Origin: Rhodococcus sp. KRD197
GTDB taxonomy: Bacteria; Actinomycetota; Actinomycetes; Mycobacteriales; Mycobacteriaceae
Direction: 5' to 3'
Assembly (NCBI RefSeq): GCF_017168235.1
Contig: NZ_JABFAO010000016.1
Coordinates: 128,922 to 192,921 of the forward strand
DNA length: 64,000 nt
Shown: positions 52,102 through 61,083 of the stretch, piece by piece
Numbering within the stretch: the stretch's first letter is position 1
Layout: every line of letters begins with the position of its first letter
Notes under the pieces: model-generated
What the model was told of the DNA's origin: nothing
The model's database searches: none
Seen by the model: the letters and a program-made list of their open reading frames with translations, nothing else
Position numbers and translations under genes: made by a program

Positions 52102-53199
52102 TCAGAAGTCGGGGTCGTGCACTGACACTCCCACCGTAGCCCAGGCTCGTTCGACGACCCGTCGAACGTCGGACTCGTTGCCGTAGCGCGACCGCGCAGC
52201 CGCAACGGTGGCCGAAGCAAATCCCTCGAAGTCGACCGTGGGCGGCAGGGCAGAATTCGTGGTGACGTCGAACCACACCTGCCCGGCCCTTTCCCAGGCT
52301 GCGCCGCCGAGCCCGATAGCGGTCAGCGCGAAGGCGCGGTTCGGTATTCCCGAATTGATGTGCACGCCACCGTAGTCGGCTGTGGTGACCACATAGCTGT
52401 CCATATCGGCCGGTTGTGGATCGCGACCGAGTACATCGTCGTCGTATGCGGTTCCCGGTTCGATCATCGACCGGAGTGCTCTGCCCTGCACAGCGGGCAG
52501 GAACAATCCCTTCCCCACCAACCACGAAGCCTCGTCAGCACTCTGGCCCAGCGAATACTGCTCGACGAGGACGCCGAACACATCGGACAACGACTCGTTC
52601 AGGGCACCTGCCTGGCCGGAATACTCGAGTTGCGAGGAGTACTGCGTGAACCCGTGGGCAAGCTCATGCGCGATGACGCTGAGCGAGGCCGTGAAGCGTC
52701 CGAACACCTCACCGTCACCGTCGCCGAACACCATTCGCTCGCCGTCCCAGAAAGCGTTGTCGTAGTCCTGGTCGTAGTGCACCGTCGCGACCAGGGGCAG
52801 CCCTCGACCGTCGAGACTGTTGCGCCCGTACACCTGTCGAAAGAACTCGTAAGTCACACCGAGACCCGCGTATGCCTCGTCCACCGATCGGTCACCCGTC
52901 GGCGGCTGCCCTTCTCGGCGAACCAGCGTGCCCGGCAATTCTCGGGTGTTCTGCGCGTCGTGGATGGAGCGCATCAATGCTCGGGTGGTATCCGGTGCGC
53001 TGTCGTTGTCGATACTCTGCGCATGTGCGCGGCGGTCGAGAAACTCGCGGTCGACCTCCAGCGTGTGGGCTGCGCTCGACGAGGCATGAGGGACCCTGAC
53101 GCCCTGCCTGTTCTCCGCGGAATGCTCTGCTATCCGCTCCAGCAGGAACGGCGGGACCACGGGACGGATTCGGTCACGCGCAGCGGAAGGTACGGGCAT
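52102..53199 (-). CDS. M4 metalloprotease, protealysin-like
   Basis: A 365-residue thermolysin-family zinc protease. Zinc ligands and catalytic Glu are in VIAHELAHGFTQY, the third ligand Glu in GALNESLSDVFG and the catalytic His in GGVHINSGIPNRAF. It lacks a signal peptide and has a short N-terminal propeptide with VVPPFLLERIAE near residue 14, the protealysin-type design. Such enzymes act inside cells or are released without a Sec signal. The emfourin-like inhibitor gene lies directly downstream. Confidence 0.9.
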   Translation of the reverse strand: MPVPSAARDRIRPVVPPFLLERIAEHSAENRQGVRVPHASSSAAHTLEVDREFLDRRAHAQSIDNDSAPDTTRALMRSIHDAQNTRELPGTLVRREGQPPTGDRSVDEAYAGLGVTYEFFRQVYGRNSLDGRGLPLVATVHYDQDYDNAFWDGERMVFGDGDGEVFGRFTASLSVIAHELAHGFTQYSSQLEYSGQAGALNESLSDVFGVLVEQYSLGQSADEASWLVGKGLFLPAVQGRALRSMIEPGTAYDDDVLGRDPQPADMDSYVVTTADYGGVHINSGIPNRAFALTAIGLGGAAWERAGQVWFDVTTNSALPPTVDFEGFASATVAAARSRYGNESDVRRVVERAWATVGVSVHDPDF

Positions 53200-53264
53200 C
53201 TGAACACCTCTCGGTCGACGTCGCTAGGACCATAGACGACGGGGCCGACAGATGCGGGGCGGTT

Positions 53265-54599
53265 TCAGCTTCGCTCTGCGTCCAGCCGTGGCCACTCCTG
53301 CGCGGACCACTCGTAGAGAAAGCGCGGGACATCCTCGGCGTTCATCGCGGTGGAGAAGAGATGCCCCTGGCCATGGGTGAACCCCAGCGTCCGTGCCCTG
53401 CCGAGGCGGTCCATGTTCTCGACCCCCTCCAAGACCACACAGTGGTCCAACTCCCCGGCGAACTGCAGCATCGCGTGGGCGACCGCCTCACCGATCTTGG
53501 TGTGCAACGACGCCGCCAGCGCCCGATCGAGTTTGAAGCCATCGACGGTTACGTGTGTGATCCGAGGTATCGGCGACCACCCGGAGCCCAAATCGTCGAG
53601 AAGCACGGTGAATCCGCTCGATCGGAGCGCCGCGACTATTCTGGCCTCGTCGTCGACTCCCGCGCCGCGAGCCGTCTCCGTCACTTCCAGTACAACCGAC
53701 TTCGGGGACACACCGGACGCGTGTACGGCGCTGACGATGCGGTCCACGCAGTCCAGGCGTTCGAGGTGGTGTCCGGAAATGTTGACGGACAACTTGAGTC
53801 CTGGGCGATCGAGGTGCCACTTCACGAAATCGGACAACGCTCGAGACAGTATTCTCAGGTCCAGGTCGACGATGAGGTCGGTGTTTTCCACCTGCTCGAT
53901 GAACTCCCCGGGAGTGAGCAAACCTCGGGTTGGATGCTCCCATCTCGCCAGTGCCTCGAGCGCGAACACGCCGCCGGTATGCAAATCGACGATCGGCTCG
54001 TACCACGGGGTGATCTGTCCGTTGTCCACAGCCGCGGTGAGCTCACTCGAGGTAGCGGGATTCGCGGCGACCCGTGCGCGATCCCTTTGGGTATCGAGGT
54101 GTTCTTCCACCATGACCGCGAGTTGTTCGAGAAGGCGAAACTTCTCCGGCGACAGGGTCCGCGGCAGCACGTCGAGGATGCACAGAGTGCCGATCGGTAC
54201 TGATTCGCGGCCGAACAGCGGGATGGAGGCGTAGGCGCGTAGCCCTGACTCCCGCAGCACTTTCAGGAGTGAATCGGTGGGGTTCCCGAACGCCCGTGCT
54301 GTGCTCCAACGAGCGCCGTTGGGCGAATCGACATCCTGAACGACAATGGGTCTGCCTTGTTCGACCACCGCATCGCATGCCGCGCTCGACCGGGGAATGA
54401 CCTGTCCGCGAACCGCATCGGAGCCGTGGGCTACCAGCGTGTATTGGTTGCAGTCGTCGAGGATGTTGACCAGAGCTACAGGGAAATCCAGAGCCCGTGC
54501 CGTAACTTCTGCCGCGTTCTCCAGCGCGGGCGATACCGCTGCGAAGTCCAGATACTTGTGGGCGGACTCGCTCTGCCTTTGGTCGCGAGATCGGAACAA
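53265..54599 (-). CDS. GAF-EAL cyclic-di-GMP phosphodiesterase
   Basis: A 444-residue cytoplasmic protein: GAF domain (about 20-165) and EAL domain (about 190-435). EAL key residues are visible: FALEALARWEHP, LSVNISGHHL, VVLEVTET, LLDDLGSGWSP, DGFKLDRAL and VVLEGVENM. The metal-binding Asp pair is kept (DDLG in place of DDFG), so hydrolysis of c-di-GMP is likely. There is no GGDEF domain. A TTG start at 54599 is assumed because no ATG or GTG is near. Confidence 0.85.
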   Translation of the reverse strand: MFRSRDQRQSESAHKYLDFAAVSPALENAAEVTARALDFPVALVNILDDCNQYTLVAHGSDAVRGQVIPRSSAACDAVVEQGRPIVVQDVDSPNGARWSTARAFGNPTDSLLKVLRESGLRAYASIPLFGRESVPIGTLCILDVLPRTLSPEKFRLLEQLAVMVEEHLDTQRDRARVAANPATSSELTAAVDNGQITPWYEPIVDLHTGGVFALEALARWEHPTRGLLTPGEFIEQVENTDLIVDLDLRILSRALSDFVKWHLDRPGLKLSVNISGHHLERLDCVDRIVSAVHASGVSPKSVVLEVTETARGAGVDDEARIVAALRSSGFTVLLDDLGSGWSPIPRITHVTVDGFKLDRALAASLHTKIGEAVAHAMLQFAGELDHCVVLEGVENMDRLGRARTLGFTHGQGHLFSTAMNAEDVPRFLYEWSAQEWPRLDAERS

Positions 54600-54813
54600 A
54601 GCGCCTCCATCATTGCGCGGCGCATCGCCGAGCAGAACGAATCATCCCGACTCCGGAGAAAGTATCTCAGATGGTTCAGCGAGCGCTGCAAAGCGGTCGT
54701 TTCGGGCATTTGTGCTGCACAACCAAAGCTGCGTCGGACGCCGGGCTCGACGTGACGCAGGCTACAGTCGAACTCGTAACCAGTGCGAACGAGAAGCACG
54801 AACCGGGGGAGTG

Positions 54814-56481
54814 GTGACCGTGAAGGGCACAGCACATGTCGACGGCGCAGCAGACGTCATCGTCGTCGGAGCCGGCCTGGCCGGACTGGTGGCCACCGCC
54901 GAACTGATATCGAGGGGTAAACGCGTCATCCTCCTCGACCAGGAGAACGAGGCCAACCTGGGTGGGCAGGCTTTCTGGTCGTTCGGTGGCCTGTTCTTCG
55001 TCGACAGTCCCGAGCAACGAAGGCTCGGTATCAAGGACTCCTACGATCTGGCCCTGCAGGATTGGATGGGCACCGCGGGCTTCGACCGTGACGAGGACGC
55101 CTGGCCTCGACGCTGGGCGCAGGCGTACGTGGAGTTCGCGGCCGGGGAGAAACGAAGTTGGCTGCGTGAGCGCGGACTGAAGATCTTTCCGCTCGTCGGG
55201 TGGGCCGAGCGCGGTGGGTACGGTGCAACGGGTCACGGCAACTCTGTGCCGAGATTTCACATCACCTGGGGCACAGGCCCCGCTCTCGTCGAGATCTTCG
55301 CTCGTACTGTCCGTCAGGGGATCGAACAGGGATTGGTGACGATGGCGCACCGACACCGCGTCGACGACATCGTCGTCACCGACGGTCGAGCCACCGGTGT
55401 TCGCGGCGTCGTACTCGAACCGTCCTCGGCCGCCCGCGGCGTCGCGTCCTCGCGCGAGACGCGTGGCGAGTTCGAGATGGAGGCAGGGGCGGTGATCGTC
55501 ACCTCCGGCGGTATCGGCGCCAATTGGGAACTCGTGAAGCAGAACTGGCCCGCACGTCTCGGATCTCCGCCGAAGCACATGCTGACGGGCGTGCCGGCGC
55601 ACGTGGACGGTCGCATGCTCGAAATCAGCCGCAATGCCGGCGCCAGCGTGATCAATCCGGACCGAATGTGGCACTACACAGAGGGAATCACCAACTACGA
55701 GTCGATCTGGCCGAACCACGGCATCCGGATTCTGCCCGGGCCATCCAGCCTCTGGCTGGACGCGACGGGCAAGCAACTGCCCGCACCACTGTTTCCGGGT
55801 TTCGACACACTCGGCACGCTCGAGCACATCGTCCGCACCGGGTACGACTACTCGTGGTTCGTACTCGATCAGAAGATCATCGAGAAGGAGTTCGGGCTGT
55901 CCGGTCAAGAGCAGAACCCGGACCTCACCGGCCGCAGCGTGCGAAAGCTGCTCGAACGAGTTCGATCCGGAGCCCCGGGTCCGGTGGAGGCGTTCAAACG
56001 TCGGGGTGAAGATTTCGTCGTCGCGGACTCGGTCGACGAGCTCGTGGCAGGGATGAACAAGATCGGCGAAGTCCAGCTGGAAACCTCGGCGATCGAAACC
56101 CTGTTGACGGCCAGGGATCGGGAGATGGACAACGACTTCAGCAAGGACCTGTCCGTGTCGGTGATCCACGCCGCCCGGAAATACAAGGGTGACAGGGCGG
56201 CGCGGATCGCGGCGCCCCACCGCATGTTGGATCCGAAGTCCGGTCCGCTGATCGCCGTCAAGCTGCACCTGCTCACCCGCAAATCGCTCGGCGGCTTGCA
56301 GACCGACCTCGACTCTCGTGTTCTTCGGCCCGATGGAACACCGTTCGAGGGATTGTTCGCCGCTGGTGAGGTAGCGGGATTCGGCGGCGGAGGGGTGCAC
56401 GGATACCGTTCGCTCGAAGGGACCTTCCTCGGCGGTTGCATCTTTTCCGGCCGGGCCGCCGGTCGCGCGGCAGCCCGCTGA
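54814..56481 (+). CDS. FAD-binding dehydrogenase, fumarate reductase/KstD-like
   Basis: A 555-residue flavoprotein. The N-terminal dinucleotide motif is VIVVGAGLAGLVATAELISR, with LLDQENEANLGGQAFWSFGG behind it; the end has EGLFAAGEVAGFGGGGVHGY and EGTFLGGCIFSGRAAGR, typical of FAD-dependent dehydrogenases related to fumarate reductase and 3-ketosteroid dehydrogenase. Substrate unknown. GTG 54814 is chosen (GGGGGAG upstream); GTG 54811 is next to it. Confidence 0.87.
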   Translation: MTVKGTAHVDGAADVIVVGAGLAGLVATAELISRGKRVILLDQENEANLGGQAFWSFGGLFFVDSPEQRRLGIKDSYDLALQDWMGTAGFDRDEDAWPRRWAQAYVEFAAGEKRSWLRERGLKIFPLVGWAERGGYGATGHGNSVPRFHITWGTGPALVEIFARTVRQGIEQGLVTMAHRHRVDDIVVTDGRATGVRGVVLEPSSAARGVASSRETRGEFEMEAGAVIVTSGGIGANWELVKQNWPARLGSPPKHMLTGVPAHVDGRMLEISRNAGASVINPDRMWHYTEGITNYESIWPNHGIRILPGPSSLWLDATGKQLPAPLFPGFDTLGTLEHIVRTGYDYSWFVLDQKIIEKEFGLSGQEQNPDLTGRSVRKLLERVRSGAPGPVEAFKRRGEDFVVADSVDELVAGMNKIGEVQLETSAIETLLTARDREMDNDFSKDLSVSVIHAARKYKGDRAARIAAPHRMLDPKSGPLIAVKLHLLTRKSLGGLQTDLDSRVLRPDGTPFEGLFAAGEVAGFGGGGVHGYRSLEGTFLGGCIFSGRAAGRAAAR

Positions 56482-56561
56482 GGACCTCGTGGTCGGCGTT
56501 GTCGGACCGGGCGCACGACTTCGATGCCGATGGTCGCCGGTCGGCCTCTAGGCTCGTTGTC

Positions 56562-57182
56562 ATGAACGGTGATCCTGATGGTCGGCTCGAGCGGCAGTCG
56601 ATCGACTCGGCCCTCGCCGAGTTCGTCCCTCGGCGCGTCGCCATCGAGGACCGTCGTGCGGCCGCCGTCGCGGTGACCATCGGCGGCCCCGTGGGGCAGC
56701 GCCGGATGCTTCTCACAATGAGGCCGGTACAGCTTCGCGCGCATCCCGGGCAGTTCGCTCTGCCGGGTGGTCGTATCGACCCAGGAGAGACGGCGGAAGA
56801 GGCTTGCCTACGTGAGCTCGAGGAAGAACTCGGTGTCGCGGCCGAACCGTCGAGCATCCTCGGTCGACTCGACGACTTCCTCACCCGCTCGGGCTACGTG
56901 ATCACTCCGTTCGTGGTGTGGATCGGTGACTCGCTGGGCGATGTCGTGCCCAGTCCCGACGAGGTGGCGACCGTCTACGAGGTGCACGCGCACGAGCTCG
57001 ACACCGACCCTCGATTCGTCTCCATCGCGCAATCCGACAGGCCGGTCGTGCAGTGGCCGTTCCGTGGCTCCCTGGTACATGCTCCGACCGGTGCGATAGT
57101 GCACCAGTTCAGGGAAGTCGTGCTACACCGTCGGCATACTCGCGTGGCACACTTCGAGCAGCCGGTGTTCGCGTGGCAATGA
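56562..57182 (+). CDS. Nudix hydrolase, CoA pyrophosphatase type
   Basis: A 206-residue protein. LRAHPGQFALPGGRIDPGE precedes the Nudix box EACLRELEEELGV; the segment LLTMRPxxLRxHxGQ is the additional UPF0035 motif of CoA-cleaving Nudix enzymes (NudL/PCD1). It probably splits CoA or its oxidised form. Clearly different from the Nudix gene at 10.2 kb. ATG 56562. Confidence 0.85.
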   Translation: MNGDPDGRLERQSIDSALAEFVPRRVAIEDRRAAAVAVTIGGPVGQRRMLLTMRPVQLRAHPGQFALPGGRIDPGETAEEACLRELEEELGVAAEPSSILGRLDDFLTRSGYVITPFVVWIGDSLGDVVPSPDEVATVYEVHAHELDTDPRFVSIAQSDRPVVQWPFRGSLVHAPTGAIVHQFREVVLHRRHTRVAHFEQPVFAWQ

Positions 57183-57246
57183 CGTGCGGCGACGTGGTCG
57201 GATTTCGACGGCGGGCGCGCAGCAACTTGGGATCGAGGTGGGCACG

Positions 57247-57858
57247 GTGAGCATTCCGCACACAGGGCTCAGCGACCGCATCGTCACCGTGCCCAACGTG
57301 CTCAGCGTGGTCCGACTGCTGTTCATCCCGTTGTTCCTGTATCTGTTCCTCGTACTCCGCGCGGACGGGTGGGCTCTGGCGATACTGCTCACGAGCGGCG
57401 CAACCGACTGGCTGGACGGCAAACTCGCTCGCGTGCTCGACCAGTCCTCGCGGATCGGCGCACTGCTGGACCCGCTCGTGGACCGTTTGTCCGTGGTAAC
57501 GACGCTCGTCGCATTCGTTGTCCGAGGGATAATCCCGTGGTGGGTGGCGGCAATTCTCATCGGCCGGGACCTGATCCTGGCCGCAACGCTACTGATCTAT
57601 CGACGACGAGGTCTCCCACCGCCGGAGGTCATATACCTCGGCAAAGCAGCGACGTTCGTCATCATGATCGCGCTCCCCGTGCTACTGGGGTCCACCGGCG
57701 ATTCGACGATCGCGCAAATACTGGCACCGATCGGGTATGCCCTGATCATCTGGGGAACCGGACTCTACATATGGACCGGCGCCCTCTACACCTACAAAGC
57801 CATGGGCATTGCCCGAGCCGTGCCCAGGACATCGGATCGGTCAGCCCGCGATGCGTGA
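57247..57858 (+). CDS. CDP-alcohol phosphatidyltransferase (PgsA2-like)
   Basis: A 203-residue membrane protein with about six hydrophobic segments and the complete CDP-alcohol motif: DGKLAR, eight residues, GALLDPLVDRL. It makes a phospholipid, probably phosphatidylglycerol phosphate or cardiolipin-type lipid; M. tuberculosis Rv1822 (pgsA2) stands at the same place before the DUF881 genes. GTG 57247 has GAGGTG upstream. Its end overlaps the next gene by eight bases. Confidence 0.87.
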   Translation: MSIPHTGLSDRIVTVPNVLSVVRLLFIPLFLYLFLVLRADGWALAILLTSGATDWLDGKLARVLDQSSRIGALLDPLVDRLSVVTTLVAFVVRGIIPWWVAAILIGRDLILAATLLIYRRRGLPPPEVIYLGKAATFVIMIALPVLLGSTGDSTIAQILAPIGYALIIWGTGLYIWTGALYTYKAMGIARAVPRTSDRSARDA

Positions 57859-58702
57859 CCCCGTCCGCCGCAATCCCGTTCCCTCGCTTCTACGCTCCCT
57901 GATGTCGGAGCATCTCGATCCCGGTTACGCGGCAGCAGCGTCGAAAAAGCCCCGCGGCGGCAGGCCCAACAAGGCGGACATCGCGGTGGCGGTTCTCGGG
58001 GCCTTGCTCGTCGGCTGCGTTTTCGGGATTGCGATGTCTCAGCTGGCCTCGAACAACGTCGATGGCTCCGGTGAGCGAGGTGACATTCTCGCGAGCGTCC
58101 GCGCCGCGCAGGACCGAGCTGCCGCCCTCGACGACAATCGTCGGGAGCTGGCCGAGGATCTCGAAGCGATTCGAGCGGCAGCGCTGACCGACGACGCAGC
58201 GGGTGAAAGCGTGCTGACCGAGCTCTCCGCGCTGGAGATCGCTGCCGGCGCGGCGACGGCCTCAGGTCCGGGCATCGTGGTGACGGTGGCCGAACCTCCG
58301 ACACCGGTGAACCTGTCGGACGTGTCGAGCCCCGTGCGGGGATCGTCCGAGGCCGCGGTTCTCGATCGAGATCTGCAGGTTCTCGTCAACTCTCTGTGGG
58401 TCAGTGGCGCCGAGGCCGTTACCGTCGACGATGTACGCATCGGGCCGGGCGTCACCATCAGGCAGGCAGGAGGTTCGATGTTGGTCGACAACCGACCTGT
58501 CTTCGCTCCCTACACGGTGGCCGCGATCGGATCACCCAGCCAGCTGCAGGCGCGTTTCGCTGTCAGTGACGCCTACCTGCGCCTGTCCGCATTGGCGCAG
58601 CTCTATCAGGTCGGCTTCGATGTCCGCGTCGCCGACGAACTCGACATGCCGGCCTCGGTGGTGCGCACGATTCGGTCGGCGACCCCAGGAGGACAGCCGT
58701 GA
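57851..58702 (+). CDS. DUF881 protein (Rv1823 type)
   Basis: A 283-residue protein with a cytoplasmic N-terminus, one membrane segment (about 37-57, DIAVAVLGALLVGCVFGIAM) and an extracytoplasmic DUF881 domain (SGPGIVVTVAEPP, LQVLVNSLWVSGAEAVTV, APYTVAAIGSP). DUF881 proteins lie next to division and cell-wall genes in many Gram-positive bacteria; their activity is unknown. First of the DUF881-DUF1290-DUF881 set. Confidence 0.87.
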   Translation: MRDPVRRNPVPSLLRSLMSEHLDPGYAAAASKKPRGGRPNKADIAVAVLGALLVGCVFGIAMSQLASNNVDGSGERGDILASVRAAQDRAAALDDNRRELAEDLEAIRAAALTDDAAGESVLTELSALEIAAGAATASGPGIVVTVAEPPTPVNLSDVSSPVRGSSEAAVLDRDLQVLVNSLWVSGAEAVTVDDVRIGPGVTIRQAGGSMLVDNRPVFAPYTVAAIGSPSQLQARFAVSDAYLRLSALAQLYQVGFDVRVADELDMPASVVRTIRSATPGGQP

Positions 58703-58730
58703 GCAACGGGAGAACGTGAGCGACGAGAGA

Positions 58731-59165
58731 ATGGGCGAGGAGAACATGCGCAAGGAGGATCAGATCGAACAGGGCGACGAACTCGGCACGCATGCGGCGG
58801 TGGGGCGGTCCGGTCGCGGCGGTGTTCTCGTGGCAATGGCGGTCCTGGCTCTGTGCATCGGTGTCGCGGTCGGAACGGTATCCGGACCGCAGGTGCCGGC
58901 CAGCTTGGCTCCATATCTTCCCATCGCGGTCGTGGCTGCGCTCGATGCGCTGTTCGGGGGAATCCGCGCGTTTCTCGACGGCATCTTCGACTCCAAGGTG
59001 TTCGTGGTGTCCTTCGTCTTCAACGTGCTCGTTGCAGCTCTGATCGTGTGGCTCGGCGATCAACTCGGTGTCGGCACTCAGCTCTCGACTGCGATCGTGG
59101 TGGTCCTCGGCATCCGAATCTTCGGCAACGCCGCGGCTCTGCGTCGTCGACTGCTCGGTGCGTGA
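58731..59165 (+). CDS. DUF1290 small membrane protein (Sbp type)
   Basis: A 144-residue protein with an N-terminal charged stretch and three or four hydrophobic segments (VLVAMAVLALCIGVAVG, APYLPIAVVAALDALFGG, VFVVSFVFNVLVAALIVWLG). The core IAVVAALDALFGGIRAFLDG is the family signature. ATG 58731 is chosen; ATG 58746 behind GAGGAG and GTG 58716 are possible. Lies between the two DUF881 genes as in mycobacteria (Rv1824). Confidence 0.82.
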   Translation: MGEENMRKEDQIEQGDELGTHAAVGRSGRGGVLVAMAVLALCIGVAVGTVSGPQVPASLAPYLPIAVVAALDALFGGIRAFLDGIFDSKVFVVSFVFNVLVAALIVWLGDQLGVGTQLSTAIVVVLGIRIFGNAAALRRRLLGA

Positions 59166-59172
59166 GGGCGTC

Positions 59173-59940
59173 GTGACCGAGGACGGCAGGCACAAGCTCC
59201 GCAGACAGCATTTCCGCAGCGATCGCATACGTGCGCTCGTCGGCACGCGGCCCAGGTCGATTCTGTTCGGCTCCCTGACGATTGTGTTGATGGTCTTGCT
59301 GGGCTTCGGGCTGGTGGTTCAGGTTCGGGAGAACGACAGCAGCGACTCCCTCGACGCGGCAAGACCGGCCGACCTGCTGGTTGTACTCGACAACGTCGGA
59401 CGCCGAGAGGCGGCTCTGCGGGAGGAGATCGCCGATCTCGAGGCGACGTTGGCCGCCCTGGATCGCTCCGATTCAGGTGGTGCGGCGCTGGCCGATGCCC
59501 GTGCACGGCTCGAGTCACTGTCTATCCAGGTGGGCATGACCGCTGCGACGGGCCCGGGTGTGGTGGTCACGGTATCCGATCCTCATACCGGAATCGGCTC
59601 GGACGTCTTGCTCGACGCTCTGCAGGAACTACGAGCGGCAGGCGCGGAGGCGGTCCAGATAGCGGGTGCAGATGCAGAACCGGTCCGTATCGGGGTCGAG
59701 TCGTGGATTGCCGGAAAGGCGGGGGGAGTGATCGTAGACGGCGTCGAGATGTCCGCACCGTTCGTGTTCACCGCGATCGGCGAACCCGCGACTCTCGCTG
59801 CTGCCCTCGACATACCGGGTGGCGTCATCGACACGGTTGCTCGCAACGGCGGACGCTGCGATGTGGTTCGATCGGACCTGGTCGAGGTGTCCGCCTTGCG
59901 GGATCCTCGTCTGCCTCAATACTCTCAGCCCGGAAACTAG
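59173..59940 (+). CDS. DUF881 protein (Rv1825 type)
   Basis: A 255-residue paralogue of the protein at 57.9 kb: one membrane segment (about 31-48, LFGSLTIVLMVLLGFGLV), a coiled-coil part (REAALREEIADLEATLAAL) and the DUF881 domain (TGPGVVVTVSDP, ALQELRAAGAEAVQIAG, FVFTAIGEP). GTG 59173 has GAGGG upstream; GTG 59158 is in frame. Role unknown, probably linked to the envelope. Confidence 0.85.
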   Translation: MTEDGRHKLRRQHFRSDRIRALVGTRPRSILFGSLTIVLMVLLGFGLVVQVRENDSSDSLDAARPADLLVVLDNVGRREAALREEIADLEATLAALDRSDSGGAALADARARLESLSIQVGMTAATGPGVVVTVSDPHTGIGSDVLLDALQELRAAGAEAVQIAGADAEPVRIGVESWIAGKAGGVIVDGVEMSAPFVFTAIGEPATLAAALDIPGGVIDTVARNGGRCDVVRSDLVEVSALRDPRLPQYSQPGN

Positions 59941-59987
59941 CTCTGCTCCGACAGGACGAGCTCCAACCGCCCGAAAGGAATGCAGAC

Positions 59988-60392
59988 GTGAGTGAGATCT
60001 CCCCGCCGGCCGACCTGCTGTACACACCGGAACACGAGTGGGTTCAGCGAACCGCGCCGACCACCGTGCGCGTCGGGATCACCGACTACGCGCAGGGGCA
60101 GCTCGGTGACGTGGTGTTCGTGCAACTGCCCGCCATCGGTGACGAGGTGACCGCGGGATCGTCGATGGGAGAGGTCGAATCGACCAAGAGCGTGTCGGAC
60201 GTTTTCGCGCCGTTGACAGCCAAAGTCATTGCCGTGAACGAGGATCTGGACACGAGCCCGGAAAAGGTCAACTCGGGTCCCTACACCGAGGGCTGGTTGG
60301 TCGAGCTCGAGGTCGAATCGGCGCAAGCGTTGGACGAGTCGGTGGCGCAGATGCTCGACGCCGACGGATATGCTGGAATTACGGCCGGGTAA
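59988..60392 (+). CDS. gcvH: Glycine cleavage system H protein
   Basis: Lipoyl carrier protein of the glycine cleavage complex, 134 residues. The lipoylated Lys is in GEVESTKSVSD; TPEHEWV at the N-terminus and NEDLDTSPEKVNSGPY are conserved. GTG 59988 follows GAAAGGAA. It transfers the methylamine group between GcvP and GcvT; gcvP lies 3.2 kb to the right and gcvT is not in the window. No glycine riboswitch precedes this gene. Confidence 0.94.
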   Translation: MSEISPPADLLYTPEHEWVQRTAPTTVRVGITDYAQGQLGDVVFVQLPAIGDEVTAGSSMGEVESTKSVSDVFAPLTAKVIAVNEDLDTSPEKVNSGPYTEGWLVELEVESAQALDESVAQMLDADGYAGITAG

Positions 60393-60585
60393 CTTCGCCC
60401 GCTCGGACACCGTCGACCGCTTACACACGTGCCCGTCCGCAAGGTACGGTCGTCAGGTGTAGTTGCCGTGGCCGAGTAGCTGTGTGATCTGGCACAGGTC
60501 CGCATGATTTGTTGAACGAGCAGGTTGATTACTGCGTAACCCTGGTGGTTCCAAGCCCGGGCGATCGGACTGAGAAGGAGAAACG

Positions 60586-61083
60586 GTGAGCGAGAACGAC
60601 AACGACGGCATCTACGGAGAGTCGCCGGCGGAGACCACTTCGGTATTCCGCGCGGATTTTCTCCAGGAGCTCGATAAGTCGGCAACGAGCCAGACTGCCG
60701 AGGCTCCGGTGTCGGGCGTGGAGGGCTTGCCGGTCGGGTCGGCGCTGCTCGTGGTCAAGCGCGGCCCCAACGCTGGGTCTCGTTTTCTGCTCGACCAGCC
60801 GACCACCTCGGCTGGTCGCCATCCCGACAGCGACATCTTCCTCGACGACGTGACTGTCAGTCGTCGTCATGCCGAGTTCCGTCAGGACGAAAACGAGTTC
60901 CAGGTTGTCGACGTCGGCAGCCTCAACGGAACCTATGTCAATCGCGAACCGGTCGACTCGGCAGTGCTCGCCAATGGTGACGAGGTTCAGATCGGCAAGT
61001 TCCGCCTGGTCTTCCTCACGGGCCCCCGCGGCAGCGCTGGTTCGCAGGTCGGCGATTCGTCTGCGGGTGCAGGCAGCCAGTGA
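60586..61083 (+). CDS. garA: GarA, FHA-domain regulator of glutamate metabolism
   Basis: A 165-residue protein. A short N-terminal tail with the phospho-acceptor motif ETTSVF (the site used by PknB/PknG-type kinases) is followed by an FHA domain (TSAGRHPDSDIFLDD, VSRRHAEFR, VDVGSLNGTYVN). In mycobacteria GarA inhibits 2-oxoglutarate dehydrogenase and NAD-glutamate dehydrogenase until phosphorylated. GTG 60586 follows AAGGAG. The tail after residue 145 is unstructured. The stop overlaps ftsR by four bases. Confidence 0.93.
   Translation: MSENDNDGIYGESPAETTSVFRADFLQELDKSATSQTAEAPVSGVEGLPVGSALLVVKRGPNAGSRFLLDQPTTSAGRHPDSDIFLDDVTVSRRHAEFRQDENEFQVVDVGSLNGTYVNREPVDSAVLANGDEVQIGKFRLVFLTGPRGSAGSQVGDSSAGAGSQ

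Noticed and set aside
51782..52525. Long version of the emfourin-like gene
   Set aside because: The extension overlaps the protease gene in another frame and lacks protein character; the ATG at 52075 gives the family length.
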